Source of the DNA: Actinopolymorpha alba DSM 45243
GTDB taxonomy: Bacteria; Actinomycetota; Actinomycetes; Propionibacteriales; Actinopolymorphaceae
Direction of reading: 5' to 3'
DNA: 64,000 nucleotides
NCBI RefSeq assembly: GCF_000373925.1
Contig: NZ_KB892743.1
Location: forward strand, 58,493 to 122,492
This document shows, one piece after another, positions 26,360-37,361 of the stretch. Numbering within the stretch: position 1 is the first letter of the stretch; each line of letters starts with the position of its first letter. The notes under the pieces were generated by a model. The model was given only the letters and a program-made list of their open reading frames with translations. It was not told the origin of the DNA and searched no databases. The position numbers were made by a program, and so were the translations under genes.

Positions 26360-27670
26360 TCACCTCGACCGCGCCAGCGCCCGCATCAGCAGGTGCGCGC
26401 GACCGAGGAGGAGCTCGTCAGCACCCGGTCGACCGACGCACTGCAGACCGAGTGGGAGCCCGCCTGTGGCGCGCCCCACCGGCACGGTGATGACCGGGAA
26501 CCTGGCCTGCGTCCACGGCAGGTTCATCACCGGGCTGCCGGTAGATCCGAGCCCCTCCGGCGCCGGACCCGTCGCGGCCGGCGCGATCCACAGGTCGACG
26601 TTGTGCGTGTCCATCAGGTCGACGATCTGGGCGGCGAACTCCTCGCGTTCGGCGAGCGCCCGCTCGTAGGCCGCGCGCGGCACCTGCTGACCCTCGCGGA
26701 TCGCCGCCGCGGTTGTCTCGTGGTAGCGCTCGGAGTGCGTGGGGAAAAGGTGGACGTGGGAGTGCGCGAGCTCCGCCAGATTGATGACGGCGTTGCGCTG
26801 GTTGACCTCGTGGATCGTGCACAGCATCTCCACCCGGCGGATCGGGAACCCCGCGGCGCCCAGCCGGGCGACCTGGTCCTCGAACGCCTTCAGCGCCTCG
26901 GGCTCAGCCTGCTCGAGGTAAGGGCCGGCGGGGACGCCGAGCACGGGCATCCGCTCGATTCGGACGCCGACCCGCCACGCCGTACACGCCGCGCTGGAGG
27001 CGGCAGTCAGCAACTCGAGGTCCCTGCAGAGGAATCCCACCGTGTCGAATGTCGGCGCGTTCGAGATCAGCCCGCCTGAGGGAATCCGCCGGTAGCCGGG
27101 CTTGAAGCCGACCACGCCGCAGTACGCCGCCGGCCGGATCACCGAGCCCACCGTCTGCGTCCCCAGCGCCAGCGGCACCATCCCGGCAGCCACGGCGGCC
27201 GCCGAGCCGCTGCTCGACCCGCCCGGCGTGTGGTCACGATCGTGGGGGTTGCGGGTGGGCCCCGGTGCGGTGAACGCGAACTCCGCGGTGACGGTCTTGC
27301 CCGCGACGACCGCACCGGCCGCACGGAGCCGGGTCACCACGGACGCCTCCGGGCCAGCGAGCGTCTCCGGCGCCAGCCGCGAGCCTGCCCGGGTGGGAAG
27401 CCCGTCGACGTGCAGGACGTCCTTGACCCCGATGGGTACACCGAACAACGGAAGGCGGTCCTCCACGTCGGGCCATCGCCGTACGAGCTCCCGCAACTCC
27501 GCATGGAGACGCTCACGACGCTCAGGCTCCGCGACGAACGCCTCGAGCTCGGCGTCGACGGTCTCGATCCGTGCGCAGATCGCGGCGGCGTACTCGCGTG
27601 GATTGAGCTCACCCCGCCGGAACGCGACAGCGTCATCGGCGGTGGGCTCGGGAACGAACGTTTCGGACAT
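26360..27670 (-). CDS. Amidase (amidase-signature family)
   Basis: The protein has 436 residues. The Ser-Ser-Lys catalytic set is visible: the lysine in PIGVKDVLHVDG, and the serines in the Gly/Ser-rich GGSSSGSAAAVAAGM and QTVGSVIRPAAYCGVVGFKP. The family hydrolyses amides or ureas such as allophanate. ATG 27670 is used; GTG 27679 would add three residues. It is divergently transcribed from a GntR regulator 105 bases away, which likely controls it. Confidence 0.9.
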   Translation of the reverse strand: MSETFVPEPTADDAVAFRRGELNPREYAAAICARIETVDAELEAFVAEPERRERLHAELRELVRRWPDVEDRLPLFGVPIGVKDVLHVDGLPTRAGSRLAPETLAGPEASVVTRLRAAGAVVAGKTVTAEFAFTAPGPTRNPHDRDHTPGGSSSGSAAAVAAGMVPLALGTQTVGSVIRPAAYCGVVGFKPGYRRIPSGGLISNAPTFDTVGFLCRDLELLTAASSAACTAWRVGVRIERMPVLGVPAGPYLEQAEPEALKAFEDQVARLGAAGFPIRRVEMLCTIHEVNQRNAVINLAELAHSHVHLFPTHSERYHETTAAAIREGQQVPRAAYERALAEREEFAAQIVDLMDTHNVDLWIAPAATGPAPEGLGSTGSPVMNLPWTQARFPVITVPVGRATGGLPLGLQCVGRPGADELLLGRAHLLMRALARSR

Positions 27671-27775
27671 ATCACCCACAGTTGCACATCGGCCCGACCA
27701 AAAAGGGAGCGGGTGCGGGAAGCGGGGCGGCTAGGATACCCAGCCGACCGCACACGGGTGGGGAGACGAGATCTC

Positions 27776-28468
27776 ATGGTCGAGATTCAGCTGTCGTCGG
27801 ACCGCGTCCCGCAACGGCGCATCCTCACAGACGATGTCTACGAAACCGTCAAGGCGATGGTGATGGACCATGACCTCGCTCCCGGCGCGCACCTCAACAT
27901 CGACGCACTCGCCCGCGCCCTCCAGGTCTCACAGACACCTGTCCGCGAGGCGCTCGCGCGCTTGGAGTCTGACGGACTGATCGTCAAGCAGCCACTGCGT
28001 GGCTACACCATCGCTCCGCTTCTCAGCCGGGAGGAGTTCGAGCAGCTCTTCGAACTGCGCTTCCTTCTGGAACCCTGGGCCGCGGCTCGGGCCGCCGAAC
28101 TCTCGACGGCCGCACAGCACCGCCAGCTCGAGGCTGCCTTCGACGATCTCAAGGACATCCCGTCGGAGGGGACATACGACGCCTACCGCGCGCTCACGGC
28201 GCACGACGAGCGCTTCCATGCCCTGATCCACACGTTCTCAGGCAATCCGCTCCTGGCGACGACGTTCGAGCGGCTCCACGCGCATCTGCACATCTTCCGG
28301 CTCTACTACGGCAGCGGCATCGGCGCATCCGCCGTCGACGAACACCGGCACATCGTCGAGGCGATCCGGTCGGGCCGACCGGAGAACGCTGACGTCGCGA
28401 TGCGTGCACACCTCACGGCGTCACGAGACCGCCTGCGTCCGGTCTTTGACCGAACGGATCTGGACTGA
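27776..28468 (+). CDS. GntR-family (FadR-type) transcriptional regulator
   Basis: The 230-residue protein has a GntR winged helix (VYETVKAMVMDHDLAPGAHL, ALARALQVSQTPVREALARL) and an FCD effector domain with histidines typical of metal-assisted ligand binding (AHDERFHALIH, DEHRHIVEAIRSG). It is divergent from the amidase gene, suggesting substrate-induced control of amide breakdown. It ends eight bases before the convergent tRNA-Leu gene. Confidence 0.92.
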   Translation: MVEIQLSSDRVPQRRILTDDVYETVKAMVMDHDLAPGAHLNIDALARALQVSQTPVREALARLESDGLIVKQPLRGYTIAPLLSREEFEQLFELRFLLEPWAAARAAELSTAAQHRQLEAAFDDLKDIPSEGTYDAYRALTAHDERFHALIHTFSGNPLLATTFERLHAHLHIFRLYYGSGIGASAVDEHRHIVEAIRSGRPENADVAMRAHLTASRDRLRPVFDRTDLD

Positions 28469-28476
28469 ACAATGGG

Positions 28477-28560
28477 TGCGCGAGGGGGGAGTTGAACCCC
28501 CACGCCCTTGCGGGCACAGGAACCTGAATCCTGCGCGTCTGCCTATTCCGCCACTCGCGC
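28477..28560 (-). tRNA. tRNA-Leu (anticodon CAG)
   Basis: The minus strand folds into a class II tRNA: acceptor GCGCGAG pairs with CTCGCGC, the anticodon stem CAGGA/TCCTG holds loop TTCAGGT with anticodon CAG, a variable arm TGCCCGCAAGGGCG follows, and the T arm is GGGGGTTCAACTCCCCC. The CCA end is not encoded. A tRNA-Leu next to fhaA is conserved in actinobacteria. Confidence 0.96.
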
Positions 28561-28811
28561 GCACTTCACCCCAGCAGGCCAGGGCGGATAGAGGTTAGCA
28601 CGACCCCCGCGCCCGCCCCTCGCCGCGCCGGGGTCTCTCCGGGCCCCTGCCATCCGCCGCCCACCCGGCTCCGGGCCCTCCAGGGCACGGTCACAGATCC
28701 AGACATGCGGGATACATCGGAGGCAACCGACGGTAGGAGGCGGCCACGACCGGGAACGACGGTTACGATCGACCGAAACATTGGCACCGTCGACGCGGGA
28801 AGGAGGTACCC

Positions 28812-29606
28812 GTGGGAGTCTTTCGTCGCTTCGAACGAGGCCTGGAAGGCCTCGTCACCGGGACCTTTGCACGCGTCTTCCGGTCAGCCGTCCAGCCGGT
28901 CGAGATCGCCTCAGCCCTTCAGCGCGAGATGGACAACTCCGCGCAGGTGCTGTCGAGGGACGCGAGCCTGGTACCCAACGACTTCACCATCGAGCTCTCG
29001 CCGAGTGACTACGACCGGCTCGCTCCCTACACCAACGCCCTGAGCACGGAGCTCGCGGAGGTTGTGAACAGGCATGCGAGCACGCAGCGCTACGCGTTCA
29101 CTGGTCCGGTCACGGTGGCCTTCAATCGGCAGGACAAGCTCTCGACCGGAAGGTTCCGGGTCCACGGCAGCGCGGTCGCGGCCGTGACCCCAAACCGCCG
29201 TCCGGGTCAGCCGCCGCCAGGCCCGCCGCCGTTCCCCCAAGGACCCCCTGACCGGCGGCATCCCCCGGGCGCCCAGCAGTTCCGCCCACCGGCGCCCGCC
29301 CGTGCTCCCGCGCCCTACCTCGAGGTCAATGGCCAGCGCCACCCCCTCGAGCCTCCGGGCATCGTGCTCGGTCGGGGTTCTGAGGCCGATCTCCGCATCA
29401 CCGACCCTGGGGTGTCGCGACGGCACGCCGAGATCCGCGTCGTCCAGGACGGTCCCGGTTACACCGTGGCGATCCACGACCTCGGATCCACCAACGGCAT
29501 CGTCGTCAACGGGCAGCGCGTCGACTACGCACCACTGCGGGACGGCAGTCAGATCCTGCTCGGCAACACCCTTCTCGTTGTACGCCGGCCCGACGGAGCG
29601 CAGTAG
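28812..29606 (+). CDS. fhaA: FHA-domain protein FhaA (FipA-type)
   Basis: The 264-residue protein has the DUF3662/FhaA N-terminal domain (GVFRRFERGLEGLVTGTFAR, residues 1-~115), a Pro-rich linker (~125-170) and a C-terminal FHA domain (VLGRGSEADLRITDPGVSRR, then LGSTNGIVVNGQ). FHA domains bind phosphothreonine, here probably on proteins modified by the PASTA kinase encoded five genes downstream. In mycobacteria FhaA binds the lipid II flippase MviN. The GTG at 28812 follows a near-perfect AAGGAGGT. Confidence 0.95.
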   Translation: MGVFRRFERGLEGLVTGTFARVFRSAVQPVEIASALQREMDNSAQVLSRDASLVPNDFTIELSPSDYDRLAPYTNALSTELAEVVNRHASTQRYAFTGPVTVAFNRQDKLSTGRFRVHGSAVAAVTPNRRPGQPPPGPPPFPQGPPDRRHPPGAQQFRPPAPARAPAPYLEVNGQRHPLEPPGIVLGRGSEADLRITDPGVSRRHAEIRVVQDGPGYTVAIHDLGSTNGIVVNGQRVDYAPLRDGSQILLGNTLLVVRRPDGAQ

Positions 29607-30079
29607 TGTCCGAGCTCACCCTCACGATCATCAAGCTCGGGTTCCTCGCGGTGCTCTGGCTGTTCGTCCTCTCGACAGTGTCGGTGATCAGGTCCGACCT
29701 GTTCGGCAGCCGGGTCACACCCCCGGCCCGGGGCGAACGCCGACCCAAGCCGGCCAAGCCGACCCGGCCACCCCGGCGCCGCAAGGGCGAACCCTCCGCG
29801 GCTGTCGTGGTGCAGGGCGCCAGCGCCGGCCTCCAGGTACCCCTTGGAGACACCCCGCTGGCGATCGGCAGGGGGTCCGAGTGCGAGCTGCACATCGACG
29901 ATGAGTACGTCTCCACCCGGCACGCCGTGCTGCGCCCACAGGGCGGGACGTGGTACGTCGAGGATCTGGGTTCCACCAACGGCACGTTCGTGGGAGAGTC
30001 CCGTATTCACGGGCCAACCGCAGTCGGATCGGGGATACCGGTTCGGGTTGGCAAGACGATCATCGAGCTTTACAAGTAG
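29606..30079 (+). CDS. fhaB: FHA-domain protein FhaB (FipA-like)
   Basis: The 157-residue protein starts with one membrane helix (LTIIKLGFLAVLWLFVLSTV), has a basic Pro-rich linker, and ends with an FHA domain (LAIGRGSECELHIDDEYVST, then LGSTNGTFVGES). The GTG shares a base with the fhaA stop (TAGTG), so translation is probably coupled. As a membrane-tethered phosphothreonine reader it belongs to the septal and cell-wall growth machinery run by the Ser/Thr kinase of this operon. Confidence 0.95.
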   Translation: MSELTLTIIKLGFLAVLWLFVLSTVSVIRSDLFGSRVTPPARGERRPKPAKPTRPPRRRKGEPSAAVVVQGASAGLQVPLGDTPLAIGRGSECELHIDDEYVSTRHAVLRPQGGTWYVEDLGSTNGTFVGESRIHGPTAVGSGIPVRVGKTIIELYK

Positions 30080-30211
30080 GCGCGGAACGATGACCTCTGA
30101 GCTTGTGCGGTCGAGGGTGGCCGTGGGCGTTGCCGGCACCATGCCGCGGAGCCGTGGCGTCCGCACCTCACCTGTCCAAGCGACGACCTCTCATGGCCAA
30201 AAGAAGGCAGG

Positions 30212-31768
30212 ATGACGCTCGCGCTCCGCTACGCCGCACACTCCGACGTCGGTCTCGGCCCGAAGAACCGGAACGAAGACTCCGGCTATGCCGGGCCGCA
30301 CCTGCTGGCCGTCGCCGACGGCATGGGCGGCGCCGTGGGTGGCAACGTCGCCAGCGCGATCACGATCGCGACGGTGCGCGCGCTCGACACTCCTGGGCAT
30401 CGTGACCCCGAGCAGGTCCTCGGCCAGGCCGCGAGTGACGCGAACGCCCGGATCGCGGCCCGCATCGACGCTGACCCGCACCTTGAGGGGATGGGCACCA
30501 CCCTCACCGCCGTCCTCTTCGACGGTGAGAACGCCCACATCGCCCACATCGGCGACTCCCGCGCCTACCTGCTCCGTGAGGGCCGGCTGCGGATGCTGAC
30601 CCACGACCACACCTTCGTCCAGTCGCTGGTCGACGAGGGCCGCATCACGCCTGAGGAAGCCGAGCACCACCCGCACCGTTCCCTGATCATCCGGGTGCTC
30701 GAAGGGCGGCAGGACGCGCGACCCGATCTCTTCGCCATCGAGCTCGACCCCGGCGACCGGCTCCTTCTGTGCAGCGACGGGCTCGACAACGCCGCGGTCA
30801 AGGACGACGCGATCGCCGACATCCTCATCCGCGCCAGCACGCCCGAGGATGCCGCCATCAGCCTGATCGAACGCGCGCTCCTCCACGGCAGCCCCGACAA
30901 CGTCACCTGCGTGGTGGCCGACGTGGTCGAGGCGAGCCAGCCCGTCTCGGGCGTACCCGCCCTCGTCGGCGCGGTTAACGAGGCCGACCCGGCGCTCCAC
31001 TACGACGGCCCGGCCACGGCTGAGCACACGATGTTCGGCGGTCCCGGCGTTCCGAGCCAGCCCGGGCCACCGATGCTGCCCGCCACCCAACCCCCGAACG
31101 CCCTCGACGAGGGCCTCCAGCTCGACGAGCCCGATCTGGAGGAGGAGCTCCGCTACGCACCCCGCCCGCCGCGCCGGTTTCGCTGGTTGTTCCGCCTCGT
31201 CGGCGCCGCGGTGGTGCTCGGTCTCATCGGCGTTGGTGCCCGCTGGGCGTTCAACTGGACGCAGGAGCAGTACTACGTCGGCGCCTACTCAGACGACACG
31301 ACCGGCGGCACGCCGAGGCAGCCCCGGGTCGCGATCTTTCGCGGCATCGCGCAGCAGGTCCCGGGCATCCGGCTGTCGGACCTCTACCAAGTCGAGCCGC
31401 TGGAGCTGACCAAGCTGCCGCCGTACCACCGTGAGCGGGTCACCAACACCATCGCGGCTGACAACCTAGGCGAGGCCAAGTCCATCGTGGCCATGCTCCA
31501 GGACATCGCGACCAAGTGCGCGACGCCGCCCGCACCCCGACCCGCGCCGACCCCCGGCCGGACCCCGACGCAGACCGGACCGGCCCCCACACCTTCCCTG
31601 ACAACCAGCCCCGGCAGGCGGCCGGGCGGCGCACTCGCGCCCACCGCCAGCACGTCGGCTGACCCGCGTGCCACGTCCGGAACGCGGACAGTCGCCGCCG
31701 CACCCGACCTTCCACTCGAGTGCGGTGACGACGCGGCCCCAACCCCCGACCCGACAGGCACGAAGTGA
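30212..31768 (+). CDS. pstP: PP2C-family Ser/Thr phosphatase PstP
   Basis: The 518-residue protein has an N-terminal PP2C domain (residues 1-~240) with metal-binding aspartates in NRNEDSGYAGPHLLAVADGM, GDSRAYLL, LLLCSDGLDN and GSPDNVTCVVADV. A membrane helix (about residues 325-345) follows a cytoplasmic linker, and the extracytoplasmic C-terminus ends in a Pro/Thr-rich stretch. It dephosphorylates targets of the PASTA kinase. A 132-base gap separates it from fhaB; its ATG overlaps the stop of a 41-codon ORF. The downstream rodA start overlaps its TGA. Confidence 0.95.
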   Translation: MTLALRYAAHSDVGLGPKNRNEDSGYAGPHLLAVADGMGGAVGGNVASAITIATVRALDTPGHRDPEQVLGQAASDANARIAARIDADPHLEGMGTTLTAVLFDGENAHIAHIGDSRAYLLREGRLRMLTHDHTFVQSLVDEGRITPEEAEHHPHRSLIIRVLEGRQDARPDLFAIELDPGDRLLLCSDGLDNAAVKDDAIADILIRASTPEDAAISLIERALLHGSPDNVTCVVADVVEASQPVSGVPALVGAVNEADPALHYDGPATAEHTMFGGPGVPSQPGPPMLPATQPPNALDEGLQLDEPDLEEELRYAPRPPRRFRWLFRLVGAAVVLGLIGVGARWAFNWTQEQYYVGAYSDDTTGGTPRQPRVAIFRGIAQQVPGIRLSDLYQVEPLELTKLPPYHRERVTNTIAADNLGEAKSIVAMLQDIATKCATPPAPRPAPTPGRTPTQTGPAPTPSLTTSPGRRPGGALAPTASTSADPRATSGTRTVAAAPDLPLECGDDAAPTPDPTGTK

Positions 31769-33195
31769 GCGAGGCCCAGCCAAACCCTGCTGTTCAGGTA
31801 CGCAAGCGCCGCGGTGCGGAGCTTGTGTTGATCGTCGTCGCCCTCGCGGTGGCCGTCGGCGCCTACGCGATCGTCGGCATCACCGTCACCGGCAAACTCT
31901 CCCAGCAGGTCCTGTCCTACGGCGCCGGCCTCGCGATCCTGGTTGGCATCGCGCACGTGATCGTCCGCATCATGACGCCGTACGCCGATCCGCTGCTCCT
32001 GCCGTGCGTCGTCTTCCTCAACGGCCTCGGTCTCGCCCTCATCCACCGGCTCGACCTCACCAAGATCGAGAACGCCCGCGCCAACGGAGAGTCCCTCCCG
32101 CGCGCCGACGCACCGCTCCAGCTGACCTGGACCGCGGTCGGTGTCGCGGCGTTCATCCTGGTCCTGCTGGTGATCCGTGACCATCGCCGACTCCAGCGGG
32201 CCACCTACACCGCGCTGTTCGCTGGTGTCGGGCTCCTGCTCCTGCCGCTGGTGCCCGGCCTCGGCGTCCGCTTCCAGGGCGCGCAGATCTGGATCAGGTT
32301 CGCCGGCCTGTCCTTCCAGCCGGGCGAGATCGCCAAGGTCTGCCTGATCGTGTTCTTCGCCGGCTACCTCGTGGTCAAGAAGGACGCGTTGGCGCTCGCC
32401 GGCCGGCGGTTCATCGGCATCGACCTTCCCCGCGGCCGTGACCTCGGGCCGATCCTCTCCGCCTGGTTGATCAGCCTCGCCATCCTGGTCTTCCAGCGTG
32501 ACCTCGGCACGGCGCTGCTGTTCTTCGGTGCGTTCGTCGTCCTGTTGTACGTCTCGACCGAACGCCCCGGCTGGCTCTTCGTCGGCGGCGGGTTGTTCGC
32601 CGGCGGGGCGTGGTTCGCCTACATCGCGGCCACGTCGCTCCACATCCCGCAGTTCTCCCACATCGCCAACCGCATCAACGCCTGGTTGCATCCGTTCGAT
32701 CCGCAGTACCGCGAGGGCGCCTACCAGATCATCCAGTCGCTCTACGGTTTCGCGTACGGCGGACTCCTCGGCCGTGGCCTTGGCGAAGGTCACCCGAACC
32801 TCGTGCCGCTCGCCAAGAGCGACTTCATCATCGCGGCGATCGGCGAGGAGCTCGGGCTCACCGGCCTGATGGCGATCCTCGTGCTCTACGGCATCATCGT
32901 CGAACGCGGCCTGCGCACGGCGCTCGTGTGCCGCGACCATTTCGGCAAGCTGCTCGCGACCGGTGTCGCGGCCGTCTTCGCGATCCAGGTGTTCGTCGTG
33001 GTCGGCGGTGTGACCAAGCTGATCCCGCTCACCGGTCTCACCACGCCGTTCCTGTCCTACGGGGGTTCCTCACTGGTAGCCAACTGGGCGCTCGTCGCGC
33101 TCATGTTGCGGATCAGCGACCAAGCGAGGCGGCCCGCGACGCTTCCCGCCGCGCCGACCGAAGATGCTCTGACGCAGGTGGTGGTACGCCGGTGA
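31765..33195 (+). CDS. rodA: SEDS peptidoglycan glycosyltransferase RodA (FtsW/RodA/SpoVE family)
   Basis: The 476-residue membrane protein has about ten to twelve helices. Conserved SEDS segments include SFQPGEIAKVCLIVFFAGYL, FQRDLGTALL, SDFIIAAIGEELGL and TTPFLSYGGSSLVANW. It polymerises lipid II glycan chains with its transpeptidase partner encoded next. GTG 31765 overlaps the pstP stop by four bases. An N-terminal cytoplasmic extension of about 20 residues precedes the first helix. Confidence 0.95.
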   Translation: MSEAQPNPAVQVRKRRGAELVLIVVALAVAVGAYAIVGITVTGKLSQQVLSYGAGLAILVGIAHVIVRIMTPYADPLLLPCVVFLNGLGLALIHRLDLTKIENARANGESLPRADAPLQLTWTAVGVAAFILVLLVIRDHRRLQRATYTALFAGVGLLLLPLVPGLGVRFQGAQIWIRFAGLSFQPGEIAKVCLIVFFAGYLVVKKDALALAGRRFIGIDLPRGRDLGPILSAWLISLAILVFQRDLGTALLFFGAFVVLLYVSTERPGWLFVGGGLFAGGAWFAYIAATSLHIPQFSHIANRINAWLHPFDPQYREGAYQIIQSLYGFAYGGLLGRGLGEGHPNLVPLAKSDFIIAAIGEELGLTGLMAILVLYGIIVERGLRTALVCRDHFGKLLATGVAAVFAIQVFVVVGGVTKLIPLTGLTTPFLSYGGSSLVANWALVALMLRISDQARRPATLPAAPTEDALTQVVVRR

Positions 33196-33202
33196 TGTCC
33201 CG

Positions 33203-34663
33203 ATGAACCGTCCGATCCGACGCATCGCGGTCGGCTTCATGGTGTTGTTCTGCGCCCTCCTGGCGAACGCCAACTACATCCAGGTGTTCCAGGCACCCGA
33301 GCTCAACGCCCGGGACGGCAACCGCCGGGTGACGCTGGATGAGTACGCCCGCCAGCGCGGACCCATCCTGGTGGGCGGCACCCAGGTGGCCTACTCCGTG
33401 AAGACCAACGACAACCTCATCTACCTACGGAAGTACCGCAGCCCCGAGTTGTACGGCCACCTCACGGGCTACTACTCCTACATCTACGGCCGGAGCGGCA
33501 TCGAGTCCGACCAGAACTCCGTCCTCTCCGGCACCGACGACCGGCTCTTCGTCCGGCGCATCGTCGACCTCATCACCAACCGCCAGCCCCAGGGCGGCAG
33601 CGTCCAGCTCACGATCAACCCTGACGCGCAGCGCGCGGCGCTCAAGGGACTCGGCGACAAGCGCGGCTCCGTCGTCGCCATCGAGCCGTCCACCGGCAAG
33701 GTCCTCGCGATGGTGAGCCAGCCGTCGTACGACCCCAACAAGCTGTCATCCCACGACTCGGCCAGCATCACCGAAGCGTGGAAGGAACTGACCCAGAACA
33801 ACCCCGCCGAGCCGATGCAGAACCGCGCGACCCAGCGCCGCTACCCACCGGGTTCGACATTCAAGCTGGTCACCTCTGCCGCCGCACTCTCGACCGGGCG
33901 CTACCGACCAGACACGGTGGTCCCCGCACCCGCCGTGCTCGACCTGCCGCAGACCTCCCGCACCATGAACAACTGGCAGGACGGCCTGTGCGGCTCCTCC
34001 GCGCAGATCACGCTGTCTGAGGCGCTCGCCACGTCCTGCAACACCGCGTACGCCGACCTCGGCCTGAAGCTCGGCGACAAGGCGCTGCGTGATCAGGCGG
34101 AGAAGTTCGGGTTCGGCACCAAGTTCCTGCCCGAGCTCGGCGGCGTCTCCAGCGTGTTCCCCGACGAGCTCGACAAGCCGCAGACCGCGTTGAGCTCGAT
34201 CGGTCAGTACGACGTCGCGGCGACGCCGCTGCAGATGGCGATGGTGACGGCGGGCATCGCCAACGGCGGCAAGGTGATGAAGCCCTACATCGTCGGCAAG
34301 GTCAACGGGCCTGACCTCCAGCCTCTGGAGATCACGGAGCCGGAGGTGGTGTCGCAGGCCGTCTCGTCGAGCGTCGCGTCCCAGCTCACACAGATGATGG
34401 TCGACGTCGTCGAGGGCCCGAACGGCACCGGCAAGCCGGTGAAGATCGACGGCGTACAAGTTGCCGGCAAGACGGGTACGGCACAGACCACGCCCGACCG
34501 GCCGCCGTTCGCCTGGTTCGTCTCTTTCGCACCCGCCGATAACCCGAAGGTGGCTGTGGCCGTTGTTATCGAGCGGGCGGATGTGGGCCGGAACGAAATC
34601 TCCGGCGGGAAGCTCGCAGCGCCCATCGCGAAGGACGTCATGGAGGCGGTGATCGGAAAATGA
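33203..34663 (+). CDS. pbpA: Class B penicillin-binding protein PbpA (transpeptidase)
   Basis: The 486-residue protein has a short cytoplasmic tail, one membrane helix (IAVGFMVLFCALLANANYIQ), a dimerisation domain and a transpeptidase domain. The active-site motifs are STFK (S218), SCN in LATSCNTAYADLG, and KTG (K423) in VAGKTGTAQTT. It cross-links peptidoglycan with RodA encoded immediately upstream. It begins seven bases after the rodA stop and is followed by the kinase gene after 30 bases. Confidence 0.95.
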   Translation: MNRPIRRIAVGFMVLFCALLANANYIQVFQAPELNARDGNRRVTLDEYARQRGPILVGGTQVAYSVKTNDNLIYLRKYRSPELYGHLTGYYSYIYGRSGIESDQNSVLSGTDDRLFVRRIVDLITNRQPQGGSVQLTINPDAQRAALKGLGDKRGSVVAIEPSTGKVLAMVSQPSYDPNKLSSHDSASITEAWKELTQNNPAEPMQNRATQRRYPPGSTFKLVTSAAALSTGRYRPDTVVPAPAVLDLPQTSRTMNNWQDGLCGSSAQITLSEALATSCNTAYADLGLKLGDKALRDQAEKFGFGTKFLPELGGVSSVFPDELDKPQTALSSIGQYDVAATPLQMAMVTAGIANGGKVMKPYIVGKVNGPDLQPLEITEPEVVSQAVSSSVASQLTQMMVDVVEGPNGTGKPVKIDGVQVAGKTGTAQTTPDRPPFAWFVSFAPADNPKVAVAVVIERADVGRNEISGGKLAAPIAKDVMEAVIGK

Positions 34664-34693
34664 GTCCGGTGACCCCGCAACGAAAGGGCAGGC

Positions 34694-36607
<1,914 letters not shown>

Positions 36608-36648
36608 CCTGCCCGGGTGCCCGCGGACGGGTCGGCGTCCTTCTGGGT

Positions 36649-37287
36649 TCAGAGGTCGGACGCCGACCGGGTCACCACCGGCGCGAGGCCGGCCGAACGT
36701 TCGACCGCGTCGGCCTCGCCGCAGGTCACCAGCCAGTTGGCGAGCATCCGGTGACCGCCCTCGGTGAGCACCGACTCCGGGTGGAACTGCACGCCCTCGC
36801 AGGCGAGTTCGCGGTGGCGGAGCGCCATGATGACGCCTGAGGTGGTCTGGGCGGTGACGTCGAACTCGGCCGGCACCGACTCGGGCTCGACCGCGAGCGA
36901 GTGGTAGCGGGTCGCGGTGAACGGGTCCGGCAGCCCGGCGAGCACTCCAACGCCGCTGTGGTGGACCCTGCTGGTCTTGCCGTGCAGGAGCTCCGGCGCC
37001 CGCGTGACGACTCCGCCGAACGCCACGGCCATCGCCTGCAACCCCAGGCAGACCCCGAACAACGGCACCCGGCCGGCGGCGTACTTGATCAGGTCCACGC
37101 AGACACCGGCATGCTCCGGCGTACCTGGCCCGGGCGACAGGAGGACCCCGGCAAAGCCCTCGACGTCGGCCGGCTGGAGTTCGTCATTGCGACGAACGTC
37201 GCATTCGACGCCAAGCTGGTAGAGGTACTGCACCAGGTTGAAGACGAACGAGTCGTAGTTGTCGACGACGAGGATGCGTGCGGTCAC
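36649..37287 (-). CDS. pabA: Glutamine amidotransferase of anthranilate/aminodeoxychorismate synthase (PabA/TrpG)
   Basis: The 212-residue class I amidotransferase has the catalytic cysteine C80 in PLFGVCLGLQAMA, the oxyanion motif SPGPGTPEHAG, and the His-Glu pair in GVQFHPESVL. It supplies ammonia for p-aminobenzoate or anthranilate synthesis. The synthase subunit is not in the window, so the folate or tryptophan role cannot be decided. Its position next to crgA and pknB is conserved in actinobacteria, where it is named trpG or pabA. Confidence 0.92.
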   Translation of the reverse strand: MTARILVVDNYDSFVFNLVQYLYQLGVECDVRRNDELQPADVEGFAGVLLSPGPGTPEHAGVCVDLIKYAAGRVPLFGVCLGLQAMAVAFGGVVTRAPELLHGKTSRVHHSGVGVLAGLPDPFTATRYHSLAVEPESVPAEFDVTAQTTSGVIMALRHRELACEGVQFHPESVLTEGGHRMLANWLVTCGEADAVERSAGLAPVVTRSASDL

Positions 37288-37361
37288 CGGCCCATTGTCC
37301 TGACCCGCCTGGTCGACGCGGCACGGGGCCGCCGCCGCGACGTGTTTCAGCGCGACTCGCT

